NCBI GenBank assembly: GCA_965207385.1
Contig: CBDBLZ010000005.1
Coordinates: 62,001-126,000 of the forward strand
Reading direction: 5' to 3'
DNA from: CAZXEU01 sp965207385
GTDB taxonomy: Bacteria > Bacteroidota > Rhodothermia > Rhodothermales > Bin80
DNA: 64,000 nucleotides
The notes beneath the pieces are model-generated. The model was not told the DNA's origin. It made no database searches and saw only the letters and a list, made by a program, of their open reading frames with translations. Positions 25,962-35,268 of the stretch are shown piece after piece (within the stretch, counting starts at the first letter, position 1; every line of letters begins with the position of its first letter). The position numbers and the translations under genes are program-made.

Positions 25962-27167
25962 ATGCCTCGCTGCACGTTAGCCCCTTCTAGTCTGAGCCGC
26001 ATTGGGCCGCTCGCGCTCCTTTGCGGCCTGCTCCTGGCCTCGGTCGGCGGCCGCACTGCGCACGCGCAGATCGGCGGCGCCGCCGTGGTATTTCTCATGA
26101 TCGAGCCGGACAGCCGGTCCGCCGGCATGGGCAATGCCGGCGTTGCCCTGGCCGACAATGCGAATGCCATATTCTGGAATCCCGCCGGACTCGCGGAACA
26201 GGTCGGTACGGAGGCGGCCCTGACGCATTCAAACTGGCTGCCGGAGTTCAATGCCGATATTTTCTACGAGTATCTCGTGGCCAAACAGCACATCAAGGGG
26301 TGGGGCACGGTTGGCGCGCACCTCACGTACCTGTTTCTTGGCACACACGAGTATCGCGATGCGCAGAACACGGATCTGGGTGAGTTTCGCTCGTACGACC
26401 TGGCCGCTGGCCTGTCATACGGGTTAAAGCTCAGCCGCGGCCTGTCCGTCGGAACCGGCGTGCGGCTGATTTACTCCAGCCTGGCCAATGTGACCGTGGG
26501 GACGCAGCAAACGAACCCGGGCGTTTCCGTGGGACTGGATCTCGGAATGCTTTACCGCACCCGGACCTTCGGCATAGGACTTGCGGATGCGCAGTATTCC
26601 CTTGGATTCAACCTGGCCAACATGGGGCCCAAGATCCAGTACTCTGACAGCGAGCAGGCGGACCCAATTCCCACGACCATTCGCATGGGACACGCCTTCA
26701 CCTACCAGTTTGACGAGTACAACAAGATCACGTTTGCCAACGACTACTCCAAGATCCTGGTCCGGCAGCGTGCAACCGAAACGTGCCTTGATCCTCAGGA
26801 CGCGGAATCTTGCTCCTTCCAGTATTCGACCGATCCATTTTACAGGGCCATCTTCACGTCGTGGACCAGTATTGATGTGCTGCGAAGCGCCCTGAGCGAT
26901 GAAGAGGAGGAATACGAGACGCTTTCCGTAATCGACCAGCTGTTGATTTCGAGCGGATTCGAGTACTGGTACAACAATCTTTTCGCCATACGGTCCGGGT
27001 ATTTCTACGAAAATCCGTACAACGGCAACCGGCAGTTTCTCACTTTCGGCGCAGGTATCAGATATAACATCGTGGGGGTCGATTTCTCCTACATTTACGC
27101 CCTCGAAGAGAATCACCCGCTGGCCAACACCATGCGGTTCTCGCTGCTGCTGAACTTTGTCAAATAG
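25962..27167 (+). CDS. porV: T9SS outer-membrane protein PorV
   Basis: The 401-residue protein has a signal peptide ending near TAHAQ and an FadL-like 14-strand-type barrel. Conserved PorV features are SRSAGMGNAGVALADNANA and FWNPAGLAEQ near the N-terminus, and IRYNIVGVDFSYIYALEEN followed by a C-terminal FSLLLNFVK. PorV shuttles folded T9SS cargo from the Sov translocon to PorU at the outer membrane and stays bound to PorU. Its location 32 bp after porU supports this. No other T9SS core gene (sov, porK-porN, porT) is visible, so the rest of the machine must be elsewhere. Confidence 0.92.
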   Translation: MPRCTLAPSSLSRIGPLALLCGLLLASVGGRTAHAQIGGAAVVFLMIEPDSRSAGMGNAGVALADNANAIFWNPAGLAEQVGTEAALTHSNWLPEFNADIFYEYLVAKQHIKGWGTVGAHLTYLFLGTHEYRDAQNTDLGEFRSYDLAAGLSYGLKLSRGLSVGTGVRLIYSSLANVTVGTQQTNPGVSVGLDLGMLYRTRTFGIGLADAQYSLGFNLANMGPKIQYSDSEQADPIPTTIRMGHAFTYQFDEYNKITFANDYSKILVRQRATETCLDPQDAESCSFQYSTDPFYRAIFTSWTSIDVLRSALSDEEEEYETLSVIDQLLISSGFEYWYNNLFAIRSGYFYENPYNGNRQFLTFGAGIRYNIVGVDFSYIYALEENHPLANTMRFSLLLNFVK

Positions 27168-27185
27168 CGCGCTCGGCTGAAGTAC

Positions 27186-27190
27186 GGGAG
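27186..27190 (+). promoter_or_regulatory. Shine-Dalgarno sequence of the M6-like gene
   Basis: GGGAG ends six bases before the ATG at 27196 and supports that start; most genes of this locus have no such sequence. Confidence 0.45.
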
Positions 27191-27195
27191 AGTGT

Positions 27196-30189
27196 ATGGG
27201 CTCGGGTGCCGGGGCACCGCTGCTTGGCTGTAGCCGCTGGCTGCCGGCCTGGATTGTCTGGATCGCCTTGCTGCTGCCATGCACGGGCAGCGCCCAGCAA
27301 GCTGCGCCCTGGTATGACGTGGTGGCGCTGCGCGTCGAGTTTCAGCCCGATACGACGCGCTTTACCACAGGCACGGGGACGTTTTCGGACAGTCTGTTCC
27401 TGGCAGCGCTGGAGCCCTCTGTCGATCCGCTTCCGCACGATGCCGACTACTTTCGGGCACACCTGGCATTCCTGGAGCACTACGTCGAAAAGGTCTCGGA
27501 TGGGCGGACCCGGCTGCGAACCCACCTTCTGCCCGAAGTGGTGCGCCTTGGCAGGCAAATGGGGCACTACAGTCCGACCGGCCCGGAGGCAAACTCCGAT
27601 CCAGAGCGCCGCAAGCTGGTGATGCTGCTGGAGGAGGCCTGGAGCGAAGCCTCCGCCAGCATCGCGTTTGACGCGACGGGGCTTGACCCGAGCCGAACGG
27701 CATTCATCATCTTTCACGCCGGAGTCGGACGGGACGTCGAACTGCTCGGGACCATCCTGGACAAGACGCCGCTGGATCTGCCTTCGGTCTTCTTTTCGGC
27801 CCGGGAACTGGATCGCCTGGGCGCAAAGGACATTCAGTTCAAAGGCATATCCATTGGTGCAGCCTCCCTCATCCCCAGAACGGAGTCCCGGCAGGGAATC
27901 AATCCGATCAGCGACGAGCCCATACTGCTGGAGCTCTCCATCAACGGGCTGTTGGCGGCCAGCTTTCTCAACTTTCTGGGTGCTCCGGACCTCTTCAATA
28001 CCAAAACCGGCGAATCGGCCATAGGACCCTACGGGCTCATGGACCCTGTGGGCATTTTTGCATACGCGGGCTTGTTTCCTCCCGAACCGAGCGCCTGGAC
28101 CCGCGCGTCGCTGGGCTGGCTTGACACAGAGGTGCTGCGCGGCGGAGCTGAGCGCACGCTGGAGCTTACAGCAGCTGGATTGCCCGGCTCCAATGCTGCC
28201 CGGGTGGAAATCTCCGATGCCGAGTATTTCCTGGTCGAGAATCGCAACCGCGATCCGGAAGACGACGGCCTGGTGATGCAGATTTGGCGCCATGGAGGCT
28301 TGGTTGAGCAGCGTATTGAAGGCGTTGCCGATGATTTCGGGCCCTTCAACGTGGATGCCTTCACCGGAGGCGTGGTTACGGCCGTAGACAACTACGACTT
28401 CGCCCTGCCCGGCAGGGATGCCGACGGCAGGCAGTTCAATGGAGGCATCCTGGTGTGGCACATTGACGAGCGCCGCGCGGCCGATGGCTCATTCAACAGT
28501 GATCCGGCTCGCCGCGCCGTGGATCTCGAAGAAGCGGATGCGGCGCAGGAACTGGGTACGGAAGACTACTTTGGCTCGCCCTTCGATTTCTTTTTCGAAG
28601 GCAATGACACAGAGGTGCAGCTTCCAAGCGGTACGTTTATTCGTTTGTACGAAAACCGGTTTGCTTCAGATACAACGCCGAGCAGCCGCACCAACGCGGG
28701 CGGACCGAGCTTCATAGTGCTGGAGCAGTTCTCCGCTCCGGCTCCCGTAATGACGGTTTCGGTCCGCGGCGAAGACGTGGAAGGCCTGCAGTCGAAGGAA
28801 GTATATGATCTGGAGCATGCGACAACGGGCGCGGGAAGCGCCGTTTTTGCGGGCCCTCACGGGACGTATGCGTATGCAGATGGCGCCCAGCGAGTATTCC
28901 TGCTCTCCGGCGAAGGCCTGGTATCCCACGCTCCGGTATCCGGCAAGCCGATAGCAACAGAGGCGGGCATCACCGCCATTCAGCGCAATCCGGCGGGATA
29001 TGCGCTTGTACGGTACGGCATTGAGCGCGGCGTCCTGACTCTGCAGTCGACCCTGGATCTGCCTGTCGCGGACCTGGAATTTCACGGGCCACTGGTTCGC
29101 GCAGGCGGCAGCTATCATGCCTTGTTCTCAGGCAGCGGCGAGTCAGTGGTGGTCTCGGCCGATCAATCGGCATCGGTCAGGCGGGTATCTGGCGTCGGAG
29201 AGGGGATAAGCCTTGCCGGAGAAGCGGAATTGATCGTGGTTGGGCGAAGAGGAAGCCAATCCCTTTCCGGCGACGCCATCTGGAGCTATGAGCTGGATGA
29301 CCTGGCGAAGCCCGGACAGCCTGTATTCGGACGAGACGGGCGAGGACTATGGGGAGTGCTGCCCGTGCCGAACCGCCGGACGTTAATGGTACTGGGGCCG
29401 GACGGGACCGTATCTGAGCATGATGTCAGTGCCTATGCCGATGCGCGCCGAACGCTTGAAGCGTATCCCGTGCTTGCGGACATAACCGGCAACGGTCTTC
29501 TCGAGATCGTGGTCATGGTGGGAGAGGAGCTGATGGCATTTCACGATTCCGGCGCGCTCGTGGAGGGCTATCCCGTGCACGTCGGAACGAAGGTCCTTGC
29601 CCAGCCGCTGGTTCTTGAGCACGCGGGCGCGGGCCGGCCGGGAATTGTCGTCGCCGGGCACAACGGGGAAGTGTATGCCTTCGACGGCGGCCGGCTGCTC
29701 GACGGGTTTCCCCTGCAGGCTGGAGCCTCCATTGAAGCGACCCCCCACCTTGGCGAGGGCAGGCTCGCGGTGCTCTCCACCACAGGCCGGCTCCGCTTGT
29801 ATGCGACCGATGACTTTGGGACCGCGCTGTGGGGCGAGCTCTTTGGAGGCCCCGCCAACGGCAGCGTTGCCGCAGCGACGGACGCGCCGGCCCCCCTTCC
29901 GCCGGGGCTCATTGTAGACTCCGAGACCTACAACTGGCCCAATCCGATACGCGAGGGTCAATCCTTCATCAGGTGCATGACCAGCGAGGATGCGGAAGTT
30001 CGAGTAATCATTGTCGATGCGGCTGGCACGCTCCTTGATGAGCTGGAGCTGTCGCTCAAGGCAGGACTGCCAGGCGAGGTGCTTTGGCAGACCCGTGCCG
30101 CCAGCGGCTTGTACTTCGCGCGCGTAAGGGCACGAGCGCCAAGCGGTCGCACTGAAACCAACCTCATCAAAATGGCGGTGATTCGATGA
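27196..30189 (+). CDS. M6-like secreted protein with lost zinc site and T9SS C-terminal domain
   Basis: The 997-residue protein starts with a signal peptide ending near GSAQQ. Residues about 30-330 align by eye with M6 (immune-inhibitor-A-like) peptidases: FLGAPDLFNT and GPYGLMDP match the family's GLPDLY and GxWDLM motifs, and PSAWTRASLGWLD matches the metal-site follow-on. However, the position of the zinc motif HExxH reads ASFLN (residues 255-259), so catalysis by the usual mechanism should be impossible. The middle is a propeller-like region (VLADITGNGLLEIVVM resembles FG-GAP-type repeats). The last 85 residues (NWPNPIREGQSF to MAVIR) are a T9SS C-terminal domain, so it is probably exported and processed by the adjacent PorU. 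Its TGA stop overlaps the ATG of the next gene. Confidence 0.78.
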   Translation: MGSGAGAPLLGCSRWLPAWIVWIALLLPCTGSAQQAAPWYDVVALRVEFQPDTTRFTTGTGTFSDSLFLAALEPSVDPLPHDADYFRAHLAFLEHYVEKVSDGRTRLRTHLLPEVVRLGRQMGHYSPTGPEANSDPERRKLVMLLEEAWSEASASIAFDATGLDPSRTAFIIFHAGVGRDVELLGTILDKTPLDLPSVFFSARELDRLGAKDIQFKGISIGAASLIPRTESRQGINPISDEPILLELSINGLLAASFLNFLGAPDLFNTKTGESAIGPYGLMDPVGIFAYAGLFPPEPSAWTRASLGWLDTEVLRGGAERTLELTAAGLPGSNAARVEISDAEYFLVENRNRDPEDDGLVMQIWRHGGLVEQRIEGVADDFGPFNVDAFTGGVVTAVDNYDFALPGRDADGRQFNGGILVWHIDERRAADGSFNSDPARRAVDLEEADAAQELGTEDYFGSPFDFFFEGNDTEVQLPSGTFIRLYENRFASDTTPSSRTNAGGPSFIVLEQFSAPAPVMTVSVRGEDVEGLQSKEVYDLEHATTGAGSAVFAGPHGTYAYADGAQRVFLLSGEGLVSHAPVSGKPIATEAGITAIQRNPAGYALVRYGIERGVLTLQSTLDLPVADLEFHGPLVRAGGSYHALFSGSGESVVVSADQSASVRRVSGVGEGISLAGEAELIVVGRRGSQSLSGDAIWSYELDDLAKPGQPVFGRDGRGLWGVLPVPNRRTLMVLGPDGTVSEHDVSAYADARRTLEAYPVLADITGNGLLEIVVMVGEELMAFHDSGALVEGYPVHVGTKVLAQPLVLEHAGAGRPGIVVAGHNGEVYAFDGGRLLDGFPLQAGASIEATPHLGEGRLAVLSTTGRLRLYATDDFGTALWGELFGGPANGSVAAATDAPAPLPPGLIVDSETYNWPNPIREGQSFIRCMTSEDAEVRVIIVDAAGTLLDELELSLKAGLPGEVLWQTRAASGLYFARVRARAPSGRTETNLIKMAVIR

Positions 30190-33100
30190 TCTGGAGATCA
30201 CTGCCGGCTTATGCTATGGCGGCGCTTGCCGCCGTGCAGCTGCACGGACAGACGTTGCCGTCGCTGTTCGACTTTGCGCGCCCGTCTCTGAAGTGGCAGG
30301 TAATCGATACAGAGCACTTCCAGGTGATATTTCATGCCGATTCGGATGGCGGGGGAGCAGCCAGAACGGCACGGGAGGTCGCGCGGATTGCGGAAGAGAT
30401 TTACGGTCCCGTCACGGAGCTCTACGGGCACACGCCGGATTCCAGGGTGAGCATCGTCATCAAGGACTACGAAGATTATTCCAATGGAGCGGCCTATTTC
30501 TTCGACAACAAGATCGAAATATGGGCACCGGCCCTGGATTCACGTCTTCGGGGAGATCACGACTGGCTGCAGAACGTGATCACCCACGAATTCACGCACA
30601 TTGTCCAGGTGCAGGCATCAATGGCCATGTCAAGGCACCTGCCTCTGGCATATCTGCAGGTGCTGGATTACGAGAACGTGCGCCGGCCGGACGTCCTCGC
30701 GGGATACCTAAACGTGATTGCCAGCTATCCCCTGTCCAGCCTTAACAACCCCGCCTGGTTTGCGGAGGGTACTGCCCAGTACCAGCGCCGATTCCTGGAT
30801 TACGACCGGTGGGATACGCACCGGGACATGATGCTGCGCACTCGCGTCCTGGCTGATGGCGCGCTCTCCCTGACAGAAATGGGGGGCTTCTACTCCAAGT
30901 CCAGCCTGATGCGAGAAGCCGTGTACAACCACGGCTATGCCTTTACCCGCTATTTGGCCGGCACATATGGAGAAGACGTGCTGCGCCGCATAACACTTGC
31001 ACTCGGCAAGTGGCGGAACTGGAACGTGGAGCGCGCCATGGACCAGGTGCTTGGCCAGAGTTCGTCTGCCGTGTACGCTGCCTGGATGGACAGCTTGCGC
31101 ACGGGCTACGCCCAGGGTACGCGCTCCGTGCGTGCCCGTCTGGCCGAAGGCGAAGTGATCGAAGCCGGGGGATTCGCGAACTACGGCCCTGAGTTTTCGC
31201 CGGACGGTACAAGTCTGGCCTATGTGTCGAACCAGGGACAACACCTGGGCAGGACAAGTCTCTATATACACGACATGGCGGCGGATTCGGCCTGGACTCT
31301 GGATCTGGGCGGGCCGCTTCAGCTTAGCCACACGTGCGCATTTGGGCACCAGATCCGCAGGGGCGTGCGTGGATCCGTCACCTGGCGGCCAGACGGCAAG
31401 GCGATCATATACGTTCGCCGGCGGCCCACGTCCGAGGGCTATCTCTATGATGACCTCTTCGAAATGGAATTGGCCGGCCGCAAGGAGCGCCGGATTACGC
31501 ACAGTGCCCGGGCCTCGCAGCCCGCGTACGCTCCGGACGGCACGGCGATTGCCTTCGTGGCCCAGGATGACGGCACGACCAATCTGCACGTGCTGGACAC
31601 GAAAACGGGCCGGATCCGGCCTCTGACGGAATTCGAAGATGGCCGGCAGGTCAGCGAACCGGCCTGGCATCCCTCCGGCACGTGGCTGTACTTCGGCTTG
31701 CGGCCATCAGGGGGGCATGACCGCGACCTGTGGCGGGTCCATGCAAAAAGCGGCGCATTGGAGCCGGTGCTGAGCACGCAGGCCGATGAACGCTCGCCGG
31801 CCTTCGCCAGTACGGACAGCGTGCTGCACTTTGCCTCTGATCGCAGCGGCATATTCAACCTGTATCGCCTGGAGGATCATGATCCAGTAGCGCTGACTAA
31901 CGTGGTGGGCGGCGCGTTCATGCCGGCCGTCTCGCCTGATGGAGCCATTGCATACGCGCACTACCGATGGGACGGCTACAAGATTGCGCTGCTGCGGGGG
32001 CCCGTGCCCGTCGAGGCCGCTCCCTACGCCGTGCCGCGTGCCCTGTTCAAAAAGGAGCCCGGGGCCTACGAGTCCCAGGCCGAGCAGCCGCCGACCGCCA
32101 TGGCGGCCGGGGCCGCCGCGTCGACAGACACGCGGCGCTATGGGATGACCACAACCGGCTTCACCCTTTTTCCGGTTGTCCGGCTTGATCAGTACGTTTC
32201 CCGTCGCCGGCGCGTGGGCCGGCAGCATCTTCCGGACCGCACGCGCGCGCAGGTGTGGGCCAGGAATCTCATGCTGGGCACCTATGCGGGCTCCCGCGAG
32301 GTCCTGGAAGGCATTTCACTGACGGGTGCGTTGTTGGTGGCACCTGGTAGCCGCGAAGCGTCGTCCGTTTCGGATTTTCTTGCGCCGTCGCGACTGCTGT
32401 CTCTTGAGCGGCAGGCCTTTCTGCTGTTCGATTACAAGAAGGGATTCGGATTGTTGCCCGGAAGGTGGTCGCCGCAGCTGTCGGTGGAATTGTTCAACGT
32501 GCGGCGAAACGTGGACAGCGGACTGGCCATTGAGGAGTTCCCGTGCACGGCATGTTTTCCGGACACGACATATGCGGACCTGGCGTATGCGTTGTGGGAG
32601 GCCAATGTGTATTCGCGCAGTAAGGTAAGCGACGCCCTGCTGCTGGAGGTGGGGTATCGGTACAGTCCGTACCGCGTGATTACGGAGGGTTTCTATTCGC
32701 GAGAAGCGAGGCTGTCCATTCCCTCATCGTCCTCCCGGTATTTCATTGGTCGCTCGCTGGGCGCCAAGGCCTACGTGGAATTACTGAGTGCCTACCGCGA
32801 GACCGACATCCTTGCAAAGGGGCTTCAGCTTGAGGCGGCAGTAGAAACTGAAAGCGGCAGATTGCTGGAGAGATTTGATCTGAGCGAGGGCGTGCTCTCG
32901 CCCATCTACCAGAGGGACAGGTTCGTGCGCCTGATGATGCGCGGCACCCTCGGCATGCCGCTGCCCGGCCAATTGCGTGGTGCCCAGCACGGCGCTCAGC
33001 TTCGGTGGCATGCTTCCGGAATACTTGGCAAGAGCGTGGACGGATTCTATGACGACTATGTAGGCGGACTCTCGGCAGCTAGAGGCTATCCGTTCTATGC

Positions 33101-33476
33101 GCTGGGAGGAGGCAGGGTACTTTGGGCACAGGCATCCTACTTTGCGCCGCTGTTTCCCGACATCAAGCGGCAATTCCTCTGGTTCTACCTCGACAAGGCC
33201 TTTTTGCGTGTTTATGCGGACGCCGCCGCCGCATGGAGCGGTAAGTGGCCGGGCGCACGCGGCATCCGCAAGGACGTGGGAATGGAACTGCGCCTGAAGC
33301 TGGGTTCGTACTATCTGTTCCCGACGGCCGTGTTTCTGAGCGCCACGTACGGCATGGATTCCTTCGACCTCGAACTGGACGAAGGCTTTGTGACGCCGAC
33401 AGGCAGCCGCTTCGTGCACTACGGCTCGGAAGTCCGTTGGCACTTCGGCATGCTCTTCGGGTTTGACGCCCTGTGA
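30186..33476 (+). CDS. Peptidase MA-like metallopeptidase, TolB-like propeller and C-terminal barrel fusion
   Basis: The 1096-residue protein starts at the ATG overlapping the previous TGA and carries a short signal peptide (MIWRSLPAYAMAALAAVQLH). Residues about 40-300 form a gluzincin-type domain with THEFTHIVQ (His134, Glu135, His138) and a likely third ligand Glu in NPAWFAEGTAQYQ. Residues about 330-620 hold WD40-like PD40/TolB propeller repeats (GPEFSPDGTSLAYVSNQ, QPAYAPDGTAIAFVAQD). The last 400 residues alternate barrel strands and include AARGYPFYALGG, resembling the RGY/F motif of Omp85-type barrels. I infer an outer-membrane protein with a protease domain, possibly acting on envelope or T9SS substrates. 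Its stop is followed directly by the TlpA-like gene. Confidence 0.8.
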   Translation: MIWRSLPAYAMAALAAVQLHGQTLPSLFDFARPSLKWQVIDTEHFQVIFHADSDGGGAARTAREVARIAEEIYGPVTELYGHTPDSRVSIVIKDYEDYSNGAAYFFDNKIEIWAPALDSRLRGDHDWLQNVITHEFTHIVQVQASMAMSRHLPLAYLQVLDYENVRRPDVLAGYLNVIASYPLSSLNNPAWFAEGTAQYQRRFLDYDRWDTHRDMMLRTRVLADGALSLTEMGGFYSKSSLMREAVYNHGYAFTRYLAGTYGEDVLRRITLALGKWRNWNVERAMDQVLGQSSSAVYAAWMDSLRTGYAQGTRSVRARLAEGEVIEAGGFANYGPEFSPDGTSLAYVSNQGQHLGRTSLYIHDMAADSAWTLDLGGPLQLSHTCAFGHQIRRGVRGSVTWRPDGKAIIYVRRRPTSEGYLYDDLFEMELAGRKERRITHSARASQPAYAPDGTAIAFVAQDDGTTNLHVLDTKTGRIRPLTEFEDGRQVSEPAWHPSGTWLYFGLRPSGGHDRDLWRVHAKSGALEPVLSTQADERSPAFASTDSVLHFASDRSGIFNLYRLEDHDPVALTNVVGGAFMPAVSPDGAIAYAHYRWDGYKIALLRGPVPVEAAPYAVPRALFKKEPGAYESQAEQPPTAMAAGAAASTDTRRYGMTTTGFTLFPVVRLDQYVSRRRRVGRQHLPDRTRAQVWARNLMLGTYAGSREVLEGISLTGALLVAPGSREASSVSDFLAPSRLLSLERQAFLLFDYKKGFGLLPGRWSPQLSVELFNVRRNVDSGLAIEEFPCTACFPDTTYADLAYALWEANVYSRSKVSDALLLEVGYRYSPYRVITEGFYSREARLSIPSSSSRYFIGRSLGAKAYVELLSAYRETDILAKGLQLEAAVETESGRLLERFDLSEGVLSPIYQRDRFVRLMMRGTLGMPLPGQLRGAQHGAQLRWHASGILGKSVDGFYDDYVGGLSAARGYPFYALGGGRVLWAQASYFAPLFPDIKRQFLWFYLDKAFLRVYADAAAAWSGKWPGARGIRKDVGMELRLKLGSYYLFPTAVFLSATYGMDSFDLELDEGFVTPTGSRFVHYGSEVRWHFGMLFGFDAL

Positions 33477-33478
33477 CG

Positions 33479-34135
33479 ATGAGTTTCCCTGTCCTCATAT
33501 CGGCAAGCATAGTCATGATGCTGGCAGGCATCGGAGGCGTCTTAGCCGTTCTTCGCGATGGCGATGGCCCGGTGCCCAGGGGGGGAGTGGCCTGGGTGGC
33601 AGCGCTCTGTTCCACGCTGCTCATCATTGTCTCCGGCAGCCTCCTGGCCCTGACGCTGGCCAACCGGCCACAGCTGGGACGCGCCGACGATGGCATGAAC
33701 GTACCTGCGGCAAACTTCCGCTTCACGCTCATCGAGGACGGTAGCACCAGCCAGATTGATGATTTCCGTGGGCGGGTTGTGCTGATCAATTTCTGGGCCA
33801 CGTGGTGCCAGCCGTGCATAACCGAACTGCCCGAACTGGACCAACTCCAGCGTGACTACAAGGAGGAGGGACTTGTTGTGGTCACGGTCTCTGACGAGTC
33901 TCCGGAAGAGCTGACGCGCTACGCGGACCTGCTGCCAAAGCAGACCGTTTCGGGCTACTTCGATCCGGCTTCCCTCCCAGAGCCGTACCGGGGAGCCCTG
34001 GACGGAGGGCGTCCCATATCCTATATCGTGGACAGGGAGGGCATACTGCGAAGACTGGTCGTGGGAGCGGGGGACTATGCTTCCTTCGAGCGCATGCTGA
34101 TGCCTTACCTTGCCGCCGGTGGCGGCGCGCTGTGA
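33479..34135 (+). CDS. TlpA/ResA-type thioredoxin-like protein
   Basis: Two N-terminal membrane helices (FPVLISASIVMMLAGIGGVL and VAALCSTLLIIVSGSLLAL) are followed by a periplasmic thioredoxin fold with the redox motif ATWCQPC (Cys near residue 110) after FRGRVVLINFW. TlpA/ResA-like proteins maintain thiols of exported proteins or reduce cytochrome apoproteins. Two membrane anchors instead of one is unusual. ATG at 33479 follows the previous stop; GTG at 33473 overlaps that stop and is an alternative. The 3' end overlaps the DUF5683-like gene by four bases, and the placement after surface-export genes suggests service to exported proteins, though cysteine-poor T9SS partners make this uncertain. 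Confidence 0.85.
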   Translation: MSFPVLISASIVMMLAGIGGVLAVLRDGDGPVPRGGVAWVAALCSTLLIIVSGSLLALTLANRPQLGRADDGMNVPAANFRFTLIEDGSTSQIDDFRGRVVLINFWATWCQPCITELPELDQLQRDYKEEGLVVVTVSDESPEELTRYADLLPKQTVSGYFDPASLPEPYRGALDGGRPISYIVDREGILRRLVVGAGDYASFERMLMPYLAAGGGAL

Positions 34136-35136
34136 GCAGGACGCGCAGGTGGAGAAGGCTGCTTCTCATCGTGGTGCTTGGCTGCGCGGGCCCTTTTGCA
34201 GCTCATGGCCAGCCTGCCGACTTGTCCTCGCGGCAAGAGCTGCGCTCCGCATTGCTTTATGCCGGGCCTAGGTCGGATCCGCCTGCGGGCGCAAGAAGCG
34301 TCCCGCTCGCATTCGGGCTCTCCGCCGTGGTCCCAGGACTAGGCCAGGCGTACAACCGGCAGTGGGCTCGGGGAGCCGCCGCGCTGGGCCTGGAATTGGC
34401 GGTGGCTGTCGCATACGGGACATGGAGAAGCCAGGGCAGGCAAGGCAGGGACGAGTACCAGGCCATGGCCCACGAATTCTGGAGCCCGCTACGATACGCG
34501 CAATGGCTCAATGAATACGTGGACTACTTGAATGACTTGCCCGATGGCAGACTTGTGGACGCGGCGCCCATCAGTACGGGCGCCGCCGTTTCGGGTGTGG
34601 ATTTCAGCAATCCCGGTGCTTGGTCCGAAACGGAACAATTGCTGGTGCGTCGCCTCATTCTTGACATTCAGGCGGTGGAACGCCGCGTGTACCATCCGGA
34701 AACAGGCGCGGCGTTCTCGCATCAGCTGCCCTTTTTTGGCGAACAGCAGTACTACGAACTCGTGGGAAAGTACTTTCAGTTCGCGCCCGGATGGAACGAC
34801 TACGCCTTCGAAGTGACAGGCGGTGTGCCTACGTGGAAAGATGCCGACGGAAACTACCTGGTATCCATTGATCCGGAGCTTACCGGGCCTGGCGGTACGA
34901 AGCCGAACGTCTCGCCGAGCTTTTATCTATATGCGGACCGGCACGGGTCCGCCAATGCCCTGCTTCGGCGGGCCTCCCGCATCTCGATTCTGTTTTTTGT
35001 CAATCATTTGCTGGCAGCGGCCGAAGCAGCGATCTCGGCCCGCTTGCACAACAGGCGGCTGGAGACTAGCGTCGTCCTGCTTCCAGGAGGAACTGCAGTT
35101 GCCAAAGCAGGCATCGTGATCAGGCTGCGGTCGTAG
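34132..35136 (+). CDS. DUF5683-like membrane-associated protein
   Basis: The 334-residue product has a signal peptide ending near AAHGQ and then SVPLAFGLSAVVPGLGQAYN, a glycine-rich hydrophobic segment typical of the DUF5683 family (SxxVPGLGQ), followed by one helical hydrophobic stretch (RGAAALGLELAVAVAYGTW). A late hydrophobic stretch (ISILFFVNHLLAAAEAAISA) may anchor the C-terminus. The family has no known function. It starts four bases inside the preceding TlpA-like gene, so it is probably translated from the same messenger, and it is the last gene before the decayed symporter. The soluble middle region shows no recognisable domain. Confidence 0.7.
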   Translation: MSRTRRWRRLLLIVVLGCAGPFAAHGQPADLSSRQELRSALLYAGPRSDPPAGARSVPLAFGLSAVVPGLGQAYNRQWARGAAALGLELAVAVAYGTWRSQGRQGRDEYQAMAHEFWSPLRYAQWLNEYVDYLNDLPDGRLVDAAPISTGAAVSGVDFSNPGAWSETEQLLVRRLILDIQAVERRVYHPETGAAFSHQLPFFGEQQYYELVGKYFQFAPGWNDYAFEVTGGVPTWKDADGNYLVSIDPELTGPGGTKPNVSPSFYLYADRHGSANALLRRASRISILFFVNHLLAAAEAAISARLHNRRLETSVVLLPGGTAVAKAGIVIRLRS

Positions 35137-35198
35137 AAGGCCTGCGCCGCCGATGCTGCCAGTCCTGCAATTTCATTGATCTCAGGAATTGTGAAAAC

Positions 35199-35221
35199 GC
35201 AAACCGGTACGCACGGTTTGC
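35199..35221 (+). terminator. 8-bp hairpin after the T9SS locus, terminator candidate
   Basis: GCAAACCG (35199-35206) pairs with CGGTTTGC (35214-35221) around a seven-base loop, 62 bp after the stop of the DUF5683-like gene. It could mark the end of the T9SS-locus transcript. No U-tract follows, so intrinsic termination is uncertain. Confidence 0.35.
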
Positions 35222-35268
35222 CCTGATACAAGCAGCTGCATTGGATAGCAGTCCCGGAGCTTGTGTAG

